From positions 87,157-151,156 of the forward strand of contig NZ_AZDH01000019.1 in assembly GCF_001435445.1 (NCBI RefSeq): DNA of 64,000 nt. Direction: 5' to 3'. The stretch comes from Companilactobacillus kimchii DSM 13961 = JCM 10707. GTDB lineage: Bacteria; Bacillota; Bacilli; Lactobacillales; Lactobacillaceae. A model generated the notes under the pieces. That model did no database searches. It had not been told where the DNA came from and saw nothing but the letters and a program-made list of their open reading frames with translations. The translations under genes were made by a program, and so were the position numbers. Below, piece by piece: positions 36,390-45,327 of this stretch; position 1 is the stretch's first letter; every line of letters begins with the position of its first letter.

Positions 36390-37160
36390 TTGGCAAAAGT
36401 TACGAAAATTCAGGCCCAGAAACGTAAGGGGCGTTACAATATCTATCTTGATGGTAAGTATGCTTTTCCTGTAGCAGAGACTACTTTGATTGAATTTCGT
36501 CTGATGAAAGATGTGGAATTGACGGATCAAGAAGTTGCGGAGATCGAACATCGAGAAAATGTAAATAAGGCTTACGGTGATGCAGTAAATTATCTGAGCT
36601 ATCAATTGCGAACAGAGAAAGAAATCAAAGAGTATCTATATAAGAAGGAATACCACAAAGATGCTGTTGAATTCACATTAGAAAAGTTGCGTAATTTGCA
36701 CTATTTGGATGATGCTAGTTATGCTAAGAGTTTCATCACTGATCAATTACGGATGACCGCTAATGGACCTAAAATAATTGAACAAAAATTGTTTCAAAAG
36801 GGTGTGCCAGACAATATCATTCAGGACAGTTTATTTGATATTGATCAGGATGTTTTATTGGAGAATGCCATCGAATTTGCTAAAAAGCAAGCTAGAAAAC
36901 AAAAACGGGCTTCATTTCAACAAATGCTGACGAAAATTCGTCAGAGCTTATATCAAAAGGGCTTTAATAGTGAGATTACTAATGAGGCTATTAAAAAATT
37001 GGATTTAGAAGTTGATGAAGATGAGGAACTTGATAAATTAAACAAGATGATTGAAAAAGTTCAGCATCGTTATGATACACAGGCTAAATTGATTAATTAT
37101 TTAATGACTAAAGGTTATCATTATGATGAAATCAAACGTGTTTTAGACGCTAACAATTAA
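36390..37160 (+). CDS. recX: Recombination regulator RecX
   Basis: Modulates RecA filaments. The 256-residue protein is the long Gram-positive Rec[21 protein letters not shown] at the N-terminus, [56 protein letters not shown] and a C-terminal repeat [20 protein letters not shown]. It is mostly helical three-helix repeats. Start is TTG 36390 with SD GAGGT at 9 nt. It is divergent from the RlmCD gene with a gap of only about 65 bp that must hold both promoters. Confidence 0.9.
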   Translation: MAKVTKIQAQKRKGRYNIYLDGKYAFPVAETTLIEFRLMKDVELTDQEVAEIEHRENVNKAYGDAVNYLSYQLRTEKEIKEYLYKKEYHKDAVEFTLEKLRNLHYLDDASYAKSFITDQLRMTANGPKIIEQKLFQKGVPDNIIQDSLFDIDQDVLLENAIEFAKKQARKQKRASFQQMLTKIRQSLYQKGFNSEITNEAIKKLDLEVDEDEELDKLNKMIEKVQHRYDTQAKLINYLMTKGYHYDEIKRVLDANN

Positions 37161-37239
37161 CTGTTTATCTTTCAATCGTTTCACAGCTCTGTTATACTTT
37201 TTTTGGATAAGAATTAGGTTTAGAAAGCTGGGTAAAGTT

Positions 37240-37773
37240 ATGCAAGTTCCTAGAGAAGGGGATTACGTAGCAATCCAGAGTTATAAGCATGATGGTCATT
37301 TACATCGTACTTGGCGTGAAACAATGGTGCTAAAGACAAGTGAGAATGAGATTATCGGTTGTAATGAGAATACTCTTGTCACAGAAGCGGACGGACGTCG
37401 TTGGGTAACTAGAGAACCAGCATTAGTCTATTTTCATAGAAAGTACTGGTTCAACATTGTTACTATGATTCGGAATAGTGGAGTGTCCTATTATTGCAAT
37501 CTAGCAACACCGTTTGCCTTAGATAAAGAAGCCATTAAATATATTGATTATGATTTAGATGTTAAAGTTTTTCCGGATGGAGAGAAAAGACTGCTCGATG
37601 TAGATGAATATGCAGCGCACAGTAAAATGTGGAATTATCCACCCGAAATAGATACGATTTTACATTATAATGTCGACGTTTTAATTGATTGGATCGATAA
37701 GAAGAAAGGCCCATTTTCACAGGCCTACGTTGATCTTTGGATGCAAAGATATGAGGAACTGTCACACCATTAG
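37240..37773 (+). CDS. DUF402 nucleoside tri-/diphosphatase (Ntdp family)
   Basis: A 177-residue protein of the DUF402 family; S. aureus and B. subtilis relatives hydrolyse nucleoside tri- and diphosphates. Sequence features are the N-terminal [25 protein letters not shown]-type [17 protein letters not shown], the central [10 protein letters not shown], and the C-terminal [12 protein letters not shown] and [17 protein letters not shown], with acidic residues that bind divalent metal. The length matches the Ntdp group. It follows recX by about 80 bp and ends in a small terminator before the LysR gene. Confidence 0.86.
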   Translation: MQVPREGDYVAIQSYKHDGHLHRTWRETMVLKTSENEIIGCNENTLVTEADGRRWVTREPALVYFHRKYWFNIVTMIRNSGVSYYCNLATPFALDKEAIKYIDYDLDVKVFPDGEKRLLDVDEYAAHSKMWNYPPEIDTILHYNVDVLIDWIDKKKGPFSQAYVDLWMQRYEELSHH

Positions 37774-37790
37774 GATTGCTATATCCTAAT

Positions 37791-37816
37791 AAGATCACCT
37801 ATAGGTGGTCTTTTTT
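37791..37816 (+). terminator. Terminator of the DUF402 gene
   Basis: AGATCACC pairs with GGTGGTCT (one G-T pair) around TATA, then T's. Confidence 0.7.
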
Positions 37817-37838
37817 AGTATTCAGGAGGAATAAGACA

Positions 37839-38729
37839 ATGGAGCTACGTGTTTTGAATTATTTTTTGATGATTGCGCGTGAAGAAAATATTACTCGAGC
37901 AGCCAGTTTGCTACATGTTAGCCAACCAACACTTTCACGGCAGATTGCAGCTTTGGAAGAGGAATTGGGTACAAAATTGTTTGTTCGTCAAAGTCACAAA
38001 ATAACTTTGACTGAGGATGGCCTATTGTTAAGACGTAGAGCTGAAGAGATGCGTCAACTAAGCGACAAAATCAAAGAAGAAATGACTAAGGACAAAGGGG
38101 AGATTGCTGGAGAAATTTCTATTGGTGGTGGTGAACTACAGAGTATGAATGAATTGGCTCAAATCATGACAATATTTCGTCAGAAATATCCATTAGTAAC
38201 TTTCAAAATTCAAAGTGGTAATTCAAAGGATACTAAATGGGGAATTGAGCAAGGATTATTGGACTTGGGATTATTAATTGAACCAGTCAGCACTGAGAAA
38301 TATGATTTTGCTAGAATGCATCCAACTGAACAATGGGGCGTTATGACAGCAATTGATTCACCTCTGGCTCAATTAGATTATATAGAATCAAAGGACTTGC
38401 GGAATCAAACATTGATTCTTTCTAATAGTCGACCTATGGAGAGCGAACTGAATCACTGGTTTGGAAGTGATTTAAAAAAAATTAATATAGTCGCAAATTA
38501 TAATTTACTTTACAATGCTGTTGTCATGGCTCGAGCTGGTCTTGGCAATGTTTTATGTCTGAAATTGGACGCTAACTATGATGGAATGAAATTTATACCT
38601 CTAAAACCTGCGCTAACATACAATTCTGTTTTGGCATGGAAAGCTGATCAAATAGCGGCTCGCAATGTATCAACTTTTATTAATTTTGCTAAGAAATACC
38701 TAAAGAGTATTTCAAATAATGAAGAATAA
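37839..38729 (+). CDS. LysR-family transcriptional regulator
   Basis: A 296-residue regulator: the N-terminal winged HTH MELRVLNYFLMIAREENITR then AASLLHVSQPTLSRQIAALE is canonical, followed by the substrate-binding domain (GEISIGGGELQSMNELAQI, LDLGLLIEPVS, MARAGLGNVLCL). ATG 37839 is supported by SD AGGAGG; a longer in-frame start overlaps the terminator. The next genes (MerR, aldo/keto reductase) point the same way, but a terminator separates them, so its target may be elsewhere. Effector unknown. Confidence 0.88.
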   Translation: MELRVLNYFLMIAREENITRAASLLHVSQPTLSRQIAALEEELGTKLFVRQSHKITLTEDGLLLRRRAEEMRQLSDKIKEEMTKDKGEIAGEISIGGGELQSMNELAQIMTIFRQKYPLVTFKIQSGNSKDTKWGIEQGLLDLGLLIEPVSTEKYDFARMHPTEQWGVMTAIDSPLAQLDYIESKDLRNQTLILSNSRPMESELNHWFGSDLKKINIVANYNLLYNAVVMARAGLGNVLCLKLDANYDGMKFIPLKPALTYNSVLAWKADQIAARNVSTFINFAKKYLKSISNNEE

Positions 38730-38762
38730 GCATTATACATTTCATATAAATGGCTTAATAAT

Positions 38763-38795
38763 ATAGATATTCCATTAAGGGATGTCTATTTTTTT
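38763..38795 (+). terminator. Terminator of the LysR gene
   Basis: ATAGATATTCC pairs with GGGATGTCTAT (one G-T pair and one bulge allowed) followed by seven T. Confidence 0.7.
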
Positions 38796-38811
38796 GTAGG
38801 AAAGATTACTT

Positions 38812-39162
38812 ATGAATAAAAAAGAAGTTAGTCAAAAATATAATATTCCCATTCGTATTTTGAATGAATATGAATCGTGGGGATTGTGTGATGTTGTTAA
38901 AATTGTTATGGGAGAATGGCAGTATGATGACCAAGATTTGAAACGGTTAAGTACTATTATGGCTTTACATGATATTGGATTTAGAAACAAAGAAATCGAG
39001 CAATATATGCGCTTGTTATTGGAAACACCTAATTCCAAGCAAGCACGAATTGATTTTTTGACAAAGAAACGTAAATCAAAATTAGATGAGATCCATTTAC
39101 AGGAAAAACAGTTGGAACGAATCGATTATTTGCGTCATGAAATAAATGAGAGGAAGTTTTGA
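38812..39162 (+). CDS. MerR-family regulator
   Basis: A 116-residue regulator with the MerR winged helix at the N-terminus (EVSQKYNIPIRILNEYESWG, then YDDQDLKRLSTIMALHDIGF), and a C-terminal coiled-coil dimerisation helix (KRKSKLDEIHLQEKQLERID). It has no C-terminal effector domain. The N-terminal arm lacks the usual first strand, and the wing reads IVMGEWQY, so it is a divergent member. SD is TAGGAAAG. Its stop overlaps the TTG start of the aldo/keto reductase gene, so it probably controls its own operon. Confidence 0.8.
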   Translation: MNKKEVSQKYNIPIRILNEYESWGLCDVVKIVMGEWQYDDQDLKRLSTIMALHDIGFRNKEIEQYMRLLLETPNSKQARIDFLTKKRKSKLDEIHLQEKQLERIDYLRHEINERKF

Positions 39163-40175
39163 ATTTGGATTATCGTAAATTGGGTAACACAGGATTGGAT
39201 GTTTCAAGAATTTGTTTAGGAACAATGGGTTTTGGACGCCCAGAAACAGGTGTTTTCCCTTGGGCTGTCGATTATGATAAAAGTGAACAAGTGGTTAAAA
39301 AAGCTTTAGACTTGGGAATCAATTTCTTTGATACGGCCAATATTTATTCTTACGGTGATAGTGAAGAGTTTTTAGGAAGAGCACTAAAAAAGTATGCTAA
39401 TCGTGATGAAGTAGTAGTTGCTACGAAGGTCTTCTTCAGTCAATCTGACAAACCGAACCAACATGGATTATCACGTAAGGCTATCATGACTCAAATTGAT
39501 AAAAGCTTAAAAAGGCTGAATATGGATTATGTTGATTCATATATCATTCATCGTTGGGATTACAACACTCCGATCGAAGAAACGATGGAAGCTTTGCACG
39601 ATGTGGTTAAATCAGGAAAAACTAGATATATCGGGGCCTCAGCTATGTATTCTTGGCAATTTGAACGTGCTCAAGCTGTAGCTAGAGAACATAATTGGAC
39701 CGAATTTATATCGATGCAAGATCATCTAAATCTCTTGTACCGTGAAGAAGAACGAGAGATGTTGCCACTTTGTGAGGATGAAAATATTGCGGTAACTCCC
39801 TATAGTCCCTTGGCTTCAGGACATTTAACACGTCCAACTTGGAATGGTGAGACCAAACGTGCTCAGACTGATAAAGTGGCTGAAAGTAAATATGACAATG
39901 CTGAGCAAAATGATATGGAAATTGTTAAACGGGTTTCAGAAGTAGCAGTTAAACATCATGTCACGATGGCTCAAGTTGCTATTGCTTGGTTATTGCAAAA
40001 GAAACAGGTTGTAGCTCCAATCATTGGTGCAACTAATCCAGATCATTTGGCTAGTTCTGTTGATGCTTTGAATGTTAAATTGGATAATGAAGATATTAAA
40101 TATATGGAGGCGCCTTATTTGCCACATAAGTTAGTTGGTGCTTTTACTAAAGAAGAAAATGATTTTACACGTTAA
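39159..40175 (+). CDS. Aldo/keto reductase
   Basis: NADPH-dependent oxidoreductase of 338 residues in the AKR superfamily (YghZ/Tas-like): MNLDYRKLGNTGLDVSRICL at the start, FFDTANIYSYGDSEEFLGRAL (catalytic Asp and Tyr), VVVATKV (Lys), YIIHRWDYNTPIEETMEALH (His), and VAPIIGATNPDHL (cofactor). Start is TTG 39159, overlapping the merR stop by 4 nt, with SD AGAGGA. The unusual long first loop (MGFGRPETGVFPWAVDYD) matches one AKR subgroup. It forms an operon with the amidohydrolase and the phosphatases; substrate unknown. Confidence 0.9.
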   Translation: MNLDYRKLGNTGLDVSRICLGTMGFGRPETGVFPWAVDYDKSEQVVKKALDLGINFFDTANIYSYGDSEEFLGRALKKYANRDEVVVATKVFFSQSDKPNQHGLSRKAIMTQIDKSLKRLNMDYVDSYIIHRWDYNTPIEETMEALHDVVKSGKTRYIGASAMYSWQFERAQAVAREHNWTEFISMQDHLNLLYREEEREMLPLCEDENIAVTPYSPLASGHLTRPTWNGETKRAQTDKVAESKYDNAEQNDMEIVKRVSEVAVKHHVTMAQVAIAWLLQKKQVVAPIIGATNPDHLASSVDALNVKLDNEDIKYMEAPYLPHKLVGAFTKEENDFTR

Positions 40176-40201
40176 TGATTGATAGGATAGGTGGAAAAAT
40201 T

Positions 40202-41113
40202 ATGAATCAAAAATTAGATGTTTTTGCACACGTTTTGCCAGCCAATCTGTTGAAGAGTATTAAGAAAGATGTCCCCAGTATTATTGAGGATAATCTTTTT
40301 TTACAAATTCCATCTTTAACTGATTTGAAATTGCGTCATCAGGACTTTCCTCAGGATGTTAAGCAAGTTATTTCAAATGTTAATTTGAATCCCGAAGATT
40401 ATTTTGATGGGGAAAAATCTGCTCAGATGTGCTGGGATGCTAATGAAGAAATGATACAGCTTCAAAAAGACAATTCTGATATTTTTGAGTCAGTTGTGGC
40501 GATGGTACCTATGAATAATCTGGATGAAACCGTCAAAATTATTCAGGAAGTTTCTAAAAATCAGTCCCTAGTGGGGATTCAACTTTTTACAAGAGCATTG
40601 GGAAAGTCGATTGCTGATTCCGAATTTGAAAGAGTCTTTAAAACGGCTGCAGAGTTAAATGTGCCAATTTGGTTGCATCCCGTATTTGATGATAGAAAAC
40701 CAGATAACAATCTGACTTTCAGTTGGGAATATGAATTAACACAGGCCATGTATCAACTGGTTTTAGCTGATTATTTTGAGAAGTATCCTGAATTAAAAAT
40801 AATAGTTCATCATGCTGGAGCAATGGTTCCATTCTTTGCCGGACGTATTAAATATACTTTGCCCAAGTATTATGAAGACTTTAAAAAATTCTATATTGAT
40901 ACAGCAATTTTGGGCAATCCTAAAGCTTTAGAATTAGCATCAGATTTTTATGGTCCTGAACATTTGATATTTGGAACGGATGCACCTTTCGCAGTGATGC
41001 CTAATGGAGCAACAAAGGAAATCATGCAAGCAATTGATGAAATGAGTATTAATGGTATTCAAAAAGACGGCATTTATCGTGACAATTTTATAAATCTGTT
41101 GAAGGAGAAATAG
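40202..41113 (+). CDS. Amidohydrolase-family (amidohydrolase 2) protein
   Basis: A 303-residue metal-dependent TIM-barrel hydrolase or decarboxylase similar to the ACMSD/amidohydrolase_2 group: FAHVLPANLL in place of the usual HxH strand, VVAMVPMNNLDETVKII, VPIWLHPVFDD, KIIVHHAGAMVPFFAGRI, and LIFGTDAPF with the conserved Asp. The N-terminal HxH motif is reduced to a single His, so metal binding may differ from typical members. I use ATG 40202 (SD AGGTGG); an ATG at 40175 overlaps the reductase stop but lacks an SD. The phosphatase gene begins two bases after its stop. Confidence 0.82.
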   Translation: MNQKLDVFAHVLPANLLKSIKKDVPSIIEDNLFLQIPSLTDLKLRHQDFPQDVKQVISNVNLNPEDYFDGEKSAQMCWDANEEMIQLQKDNSDIFESVVAMVPMNNLDETVKIIQEVSKNQSLVGIQLFTRALGKSIADSEFERVFKTAAELNVPIWLHPVFDDRKPDNNLTFSWEYELTQAMYQLVLADYFEKYPELKIIVHHAGAMVPFFAGRIKYTLPKYYEDFKKFYIDTAILGNPKALELASDFYGPEHLIFGTDAPFAVMPNGATKEIMQAIDEMSINGIQKDGIYRDNFINLLKEK

Positions 41114-41114
41114 C

Positions 41115-41687
41115 ATGACAAAAAAACTTTATTTGATGCGCCATGGGCAAACTCAATTTAATAAGTTACATAAAATTCAAGGGGCATGTGATTCTCCATT
41201 AATGCAAAAGGGTATTGATGATGCTAAAAAAGTTGGTCAGTATTTTAAAGAACATCAATTAACTTTTGATCATGCTTATTCATCAACTCAAGAAAGAGCT
41301 TCCGATACCTTGGAATTGGTAACTAATCAACCGTATCAACGTCTTAAAGGGTTAAAAGAATGGAATTTTGGTGTTTTTGAAGGTGAAAGTGAAAAGCTCA
41401 ATCCTAATCCCGATCCAAAGATTGGTTCATACGGTGATTTCTTTGTACCCTATGAAGGGGAAGCCGCTAGTGAAGTTCAAACTAGAGTTAATCAGACATT
41501 AACTGACATTATGGAACAAGCTAGTGATGGTGAAAATGTCCTAGCTGTCAGTCATGGTGGAGCAATTCATATGTTTACTTTGAAGTGGATCACAGAAAAA
41601 TTGCCACATATTACTAATTGTTCAGTAATTGAATTTGAATATGATCAAGGCATTTTTAAATATCAAAAAACGATTGAAGTGAATTAG
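41115..41687 (+). CDS. Histidine phosphatase (phosphoglycerate mutase family), paralogue 1
   Basis: A 190-residue histidine phosphatase: catalytic RHG in LYLMRHGQTQFN near residue 10, YSSTQERASDTLELVT (Arg), LKEWNFGVFEGES (catalytic Glu region) and the second His in AVSHGGAIHMF. It is the first of three adjacent paralogues, each 190-194 residues. It overlaps no neighbour but starts 2 nt after the amidohydrolase stop, and the next paralogue starts 2 nt after its own stop. Members of this group act as broad phosphatases on sugar phosphates or related compounds; true glycolytic mutase activity is unlikely. Confidence 0.88.
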   Translation: MTKKLYLMRHGQTQFNKLHKIQGACDSPLMQKGIDDAKKVGQYFKEHQLTFDHAYSSTQERASDTLELVTNQPYQRLKGLKEWNFGVFEGESEKLNPNPDPKIGSYGDFFVPYEGEAASEVQTRVNQTLTDIMEQASDGENVLAVSHGGAIHMFTLKWITEKLPHITNCSVIEFEYDQGIFKYQKTIEVN

Positions 41688-41688
41688 A

Positions 41689-42273
41689 ATGGTCAAAACC
41701 TTATATTTAATGCGCCATGGACAGACACAATTTAATGCACTGGGCAAGATTCAAGGTGTCTGCGACTCACCTCTAACCCCAAAAGGTATTGCTGATGCCA
41801 AAAAAGTTGGCAGATATTTTAAAGATAGTCGAATAGAATTTGATCACGCCTATTCATCAACTCAGGAACGGGCCTCTGATACTTTGGAGTTAGTAACTGA
41901 CCAACCTTATCAGCGTTTGAAGGGTTTGAAAGAGTGGAATTTTGGCTTATTCGAAGGTGAGAATCAACGACTCAATCCTAAATATGATCCTAAAATTGGT
42001 TCAGTCGGCGATGCCTTTGTTCCATACGGTGGTGACTCAGCTGATGCCGTACAAGCACGGATGGTAAGAGTTTTAACCGATATTATGAGTCAACAAGATA
42101 ATCAAAATGTTTTAGTCGTAGGTCATGGTGCCTCAATCTATTTATTCTTGAAGAATTGGATTCCACTGGAGGAAATAGTCAAGCATGTAGAAATGAAAAA
42201 TTGTTCTGTTTTAAAGTTCGAATTTGAGAATAACGAATTTAAATATCTTAAAACAATCAATGTGGTAGATTAA
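41689..42273 (+). CDS. Histidine phosphatase, paralogue 2
   Basis: A 194-residue second copy of the same family: LYLMRHGQTQFNALGKIQGV, YSSTQERASDTLELVTDQPY, LKEWNFGLFEGEN and VVGHGASIYLF. It shares long identical stretches with both neighbours, so the three arose by recent tandem duplication and then diverged around the substrate-binding lid (QRLNPKYDPKIGSVGDAFVPYGGDS versus the other two). It begins 2 nt after paralogue 1. Confidence 0.87.
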   Translation: MVKTLYLMRHGQTQFNALGKIQGVCDSPLTPKGIADAKKVGRYFKDSRIEFDHAYSSTQERASDTLELVTDQPYQRLKGLKEWNFGLFEGENQRLNPKYDPKIGSVGDAFVPYGGDSADAVQARMVRVLTDIMSQQDNQNVLVVGHGASIYLFLKNWIPLEEIVKHVEMKNCSVLKFEFENNEFKYLKTINVVD

Positions 42274-42359
42274 TTTAAACTTTCGACTTGATTTTGTAGT
42301 TCTAAAATTAAAAGTCGCGTATCCTAGGCGTATATCAGATTTGGGGAGAGAAATTAAGG

Positions 42360-42935
42360 ATGAAAACACTATATTTGATGCGTCATGGTCAAACACTTTT
42401 TAATAAACTAGAGAAAACACAGGGAGCCTGCGATTCACCGTTAACAGTTGAGGGAATTGAGGATGCCAAGGCTACAAGACAATTTTTTGAAGAACATCAA
42501 ATGCATTTTGATTACTGCTTTTCATCAACGCAAGAGCGGGCTTCCGATACTTTGGAATTAGTAACTGATCAACCTTATCAACGTTTGAAAGGGGTCAAAG
42601 AATGGAACTTCGGTATTTTTGAAGGCGAGAGCGAGACACTTTTGCCTAAAACTTACTATACTGATGGATCTTATGGCGACTTCTTCGTTGAATTTGGTGG
42701 AGAGTCGGCTACAGAATTCCAAGCTCGTGTTATTAAGACTCTTAAGGAAACAATGGCACAAGTATCTGATGATGAAAATGCATTAGTAGTTTGTCATGGA
42801 GCGGTCATGTTGATGTTTATGCAATCATTATTCCCGATGGGGAAGATTGCTAGAGAAATCAGTTTTCACAATTGTGCCGTGCTTAAATTAACTTTTGATG
42901 ATGATAAGTTTGAATTTGTTGAACAAGTAAAATAA
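42360..42935 (+). CDS. Histidine phosphatase, paralogue 3
   Basis: A 191-residue third copy: LYLMRHGQTLFNKLEKTQGA, FSSTQERASDTLELVTDQPY, KEWNFGIFEGESETL and VCHGAVMLMF with the second His. It is separated from paralogue 2 by 86 bp, enough for its own promoter, and ends at a strong bidirectional terminator. The lid region is the most divergent part (LLPKTYYTDGSYGDFFVEFGG). SD is GGGGAGAG. Confidence 0.87.
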   Translation: MKTLYLMRHGQTLFNKLEKTQGACDSPLTVEGIEDAKATRQFFEEHQMHFDYCFSSTQERASDTLELVTDQPYQRLKGVKEWNFGIFEGESETLLPKTYYTDGSYGDFFVEFGGESATEFQARVIKTLKETMAQVSDDENALVVCHGAVMLMFMQSLFPMGKIAREISFHNCAVLKLTFDDDKFEFVEQVK

Positions 42936-42943
42936 TTTCTAAC

Positions 42944-42976
42944 AAAAAAAGCAGCCATTTTATTGGCTGCTTTTTT
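42944..42976. terminator. Bidirectional terminator
   Basis: AAAAAAAGCAGCCA pairs perfectly with TGGCTGCTTTTTT, serving the phosphatase genes and the convergent ABC transporter operon. Confidence 0.93.
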
Positions 42977-42990
42977 ATTAGGGGTTATTA

Positions 42991-43737
42991 CTATTTTTCT
43001 TCGTTAAATGTAATACCTGATAAAAAGTCTTTGATTCGTGTTGTTGGATGATTAAAGAATTCATCCGTTGAACCATCGAAGAGGATATCGCCATCTTCAA
43101 CAAAGACGATTTTATCAGCAACTGAACGAGCAAATTCCATGTTATGAGTCACAATAATCATTGCTTGGCCCATCTTGCTTAATTCTTCCAAAATCAAAAG
43201 GACTTGTGTTTCCAATTCTGGATCAAGTGCACTAGTTGGTTCGTCCAAAAGAATGTATTCAGGATCCATTGCTAAAGCACGGCAAATTGAAATACGTTGT
43301 TGTTGACCACCAGATAGTTGGCTTGGATAACGATCAGCGTATTCTGATAATCCGACTTGAGCAAGTAACTTATGGGCACGTTCTTCGGTTTCTTTCTTGG
43401 ATTTACCAAGTACTGTTTCAGGAGCGGTAGTGATGTTCTTGAGTACGGTTAGATTAGGAAAGAGATTCCAATTTTGAAAAACCATACTAGTTTTTTTACG
43501 AACGTCGAAACTAAGTTTTTTGGAAACAGGTTTAGAATAATCAAGTTTTAGATCAGAGAAGTTTAAAGTTCCACTCTCAGGTCGAACTAAAAGGTCTAAT
43601 GATCTTAGTAGTGTTGATTTACCAGAACCAGAAGGTCCTAGGATAACGGTTGTTTTACCATCAGGGAAGTCAACGCTGAGATTCTTAAGAACTTGTTTAT
43701 TACCATAAGTTTTAACAATATTCTTCAATGAAATCAT
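42991..43737 (-). CDS. Amino-acid ABC transporter ATP-binding protein (probably cystine)
   Basis: A 248-residue ATPase of the polar amino acid (PAAT) uptake family: Walker A GPSGSGKST, Q-loop MVFQNWNLFPNLTV, signature LSGGQQQRISICRALAMDP, Walker B EYILLDEPTSALDP, and H-loop IIVTHNMEFARSVADKIVF. Its start overlaps the permease stop by one base. The operon also holds CysK and a MetA-like acyltransferase under a Cys-codon leader, which points to cystine or another sulfur amino acid as substrate. Confidence 0.88.
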   Translation of the reverse strand: MISLKNIVKTYGNKQVLKNLSVDFPDGKTTVILGPSGSGKSTLLRSLDLLVRPESGTLNFSDLKLDYSKPVSKKLSFDVRKKTSMVFQNWNLFPNLTVLKNITTAPETVLGKSKKETEERAHKLLAQVGLSEYADRYPSQLSGGQQQRISICRALAMDPEYILLDEPTSALDPELETQVLLILEELSKMGQAMIIVTHNMEFARSVADKIVFVEDGDILFDGSTDEFFNHPTTRIKDFLSGITFNEEK

Positions 43738-44432
43738 TAGGCTTCACTTCCTTTAACGTATTTTGAAGTTCTCCGTTCGAGATAATGTTGCAATAAAGTA
43801 AGTAACGAGCAGACAACAGCATACAAGAAAGCGGCCAATGAGTACATCAATAATGGTTGGAAGTTCTTAGCAGTAATTTGCTGACTGACCTGGAACATTT
43901 CCAAAATTGTAATAGAACTGGCAAGAGATGTATCCTTCACTAAACCAATGAATGAATTGGATAGTGGTGGTAGAGCAATTCTAACGGCCTGTGGCAACAC
44001 AATCTTCATTAAAGTTTGCTTAGTCGTAAAATTCAATGTAAAAGCTGCATCCCATTGATCTTGTGGAACTGATAACAAGGCTGAACGAATCGTTTCTGAA
44101 GCGTAGGCTCCAGTGTTCAATGAGAAACCAATTACGGCAGCAATGAATGGTGATAGTTGAACGCCAGCACTTGGAAGACCAAAGAAGATGATGAATAATT
44201 GAACCAACAGTGGAGTGGAACGGAATAACCAAACATAGAAGTTAGCAATCGCACGGAGTACTAGCCAAGGATATTTGATCAATTTATTTTCACTCGGTTG
44301 GATGAATTTAATTAAAGCTGTTAATACGGCTAAGATCAGGCCAAAGATAAAGGAAATGATGGCCAACGGAATGGTATACTGCAACATTGCAGAAATCATT
44401 GCCGGTAATGAAGTAACGATAGTGTGCCACAT
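43737..44432 (-). CDS. Amino-acid ABC transporter permease
   Basis: A 231-residue inner-membrane permease of the HisMQ/PAAT family with five or six helices. It shows the AIANFYVWLFRSTPLLVQLF segment, GAYASETIRSALLSVPQDQWDAA (coupling EAA region, containing EtiRsal) and LPQAVRIALPPLSNSFIGLVKDTSL. SD AGGGGGTT lies upstream of the ATG. It sits between the binding protein and the ATPase, overlapping the latter by one base. A single permease gene implies a homodimer. Confidence 0.88.
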   Translation of the reverse strand: MWHTIVTSLPAMISAMLQYTIPLAIISFIFGLILAVLTALIKFIQPSENKLIKYPWLVLRAIANFYVWLFRSTPLLVQLFIIFFGLPSAGVQLSPFIAAVIGFSLNTGAYASETIRSALLSVPQDQWDAAFTLNFTTKQTLMKIVLPQAVRIALPPLSNSFIGLVKDTSLASSITILEMFQVSQQITAKNFQPLLMYSLAAFLYAVVCSLLTLLQHYLERRTSKYVKGSEA

Positions 44433-44463
44433 GAACTTATAACCCCCTCGATAATTTTAAAGT

Positions 44464-45246
44464 TTATTTTTTGGTGATATCTTCACCGAAGTACTTATTA
44501 GAAAGCTTCTTCATTGTACCGTCTTTGTATAGTTCTTTGATAGCTTTATTTACACGGTTACGTAGATGAGTTGATTTCTTGTTGTAAATTGGAGCAATCT
44601 TTGATGGTTCAAGTTTGCTATTAGGAATAGTGATATATTTCAAATCAGTATTCTTGTGGCTTTCTTTCCAATATAAGAAGGCTTCCTTAGAGTTAATAGC
44701 ACCAGCAACACGTCCTTGATCGATCATTGACATGTCAGTTTGGAAATCGGCAGCAGGAACTACTTTAGCACCAAATTTTTCAGCATGATTGTAATTATCA
44801 GTACCAGTACCTGCAGAAATCTTCTTACCCTTAATGTCATCTACAGAATTAATACCTGTACCACCTTTAGTAATGATAACTGATTTTGAGTAAATGTAAG
44901 GTGTAGAGAAGATGTAATGTTTTTGACGTGATGGGTTTTCAGCCACATTGTTCAAGACAACGTCAAAAGTATTTGAGTTCAAACCAGCAATTAATGAATC
45001 CCATTTTGTTGGAACAAACTTAGCTTTTAAATCAAGCTTCTTAGCAACGGCTTTACCGAGATCAACTTCGAATCCCTTAAGTTTACCATCGTCACGGTAT
45101 GAGTAAGGTGCATAAGTACCTTCCAAACCGATTGTTAAAGTACCATCAGTCTTAGTATCACTGTTAGCACTCTTGTTTGAGCAACCAGTTAGAACCAAAA
45201 CAAAGGCTGCAATCATTGTTAAAATTAAAGCAATACGCTTTTTCAT
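44464..45246 (-). CDS. Substrate-binding lipoprotein of the amino-acid ABC transporter
   Basis: A 260-residue lipoprotein: signal peptide with lipobox LVLTGCSNK (Cys about residue 22), then a type II periplasmic binding fold (LTIGLEGTYAPYSYRDDGKL, KGFEVDLGKAVAKKL, FDVVLNNVAENPSRQKHYIFSTPYIYSKSV split over two lobes, GAINSKEAFLYW). It resembles the TcyA/cystine and glutamine-binding group. SD GAGGGGGA lies upstream. It follows cysK after an 80-bp gap and precedes permease and ATPase, the usual order. The substrate is inferred from the operon. Confidence 0.88.
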   Translation of the reverse strand: MKKRIALILTMIAAFVLVLTGCSNKSANSDTKTDGTLTIGLEGTYAPYSYRDDGKLKGFEVDLGKAVAKKLDLKAKFVPTKWDSLIAGLNSNTFDVVLNNVAENPSRQKHYIFSTPYIYSKSVIITKGGTGINSVDDIKGKKISAGTGTDNYNHAEKFGAKVVPAADFQTDMSMIDQGRVAGAINSKEAFLYWKESHKNTDLKYITIPNSKLEPSKIAPIYNKKSTHLRNRVNKAIKELYKDGTMKKLSNKYFGEDITKK

Positions 45247-45327
45247 TATAAAAAAATCCCCCTCTAATAGAAAATTACCATTTTCTATTCTCTCATAAAA
45301 TAAAAATACTTAAAAAAGATATGACTT

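Noticed and set aside
34944-36605. N-terminal extension of the rRNA methyltransferase upstream of 36323
   Set aside because: The extension overlaps recX on the other strand, has no SD, and precedes the natural TRAM domain start.
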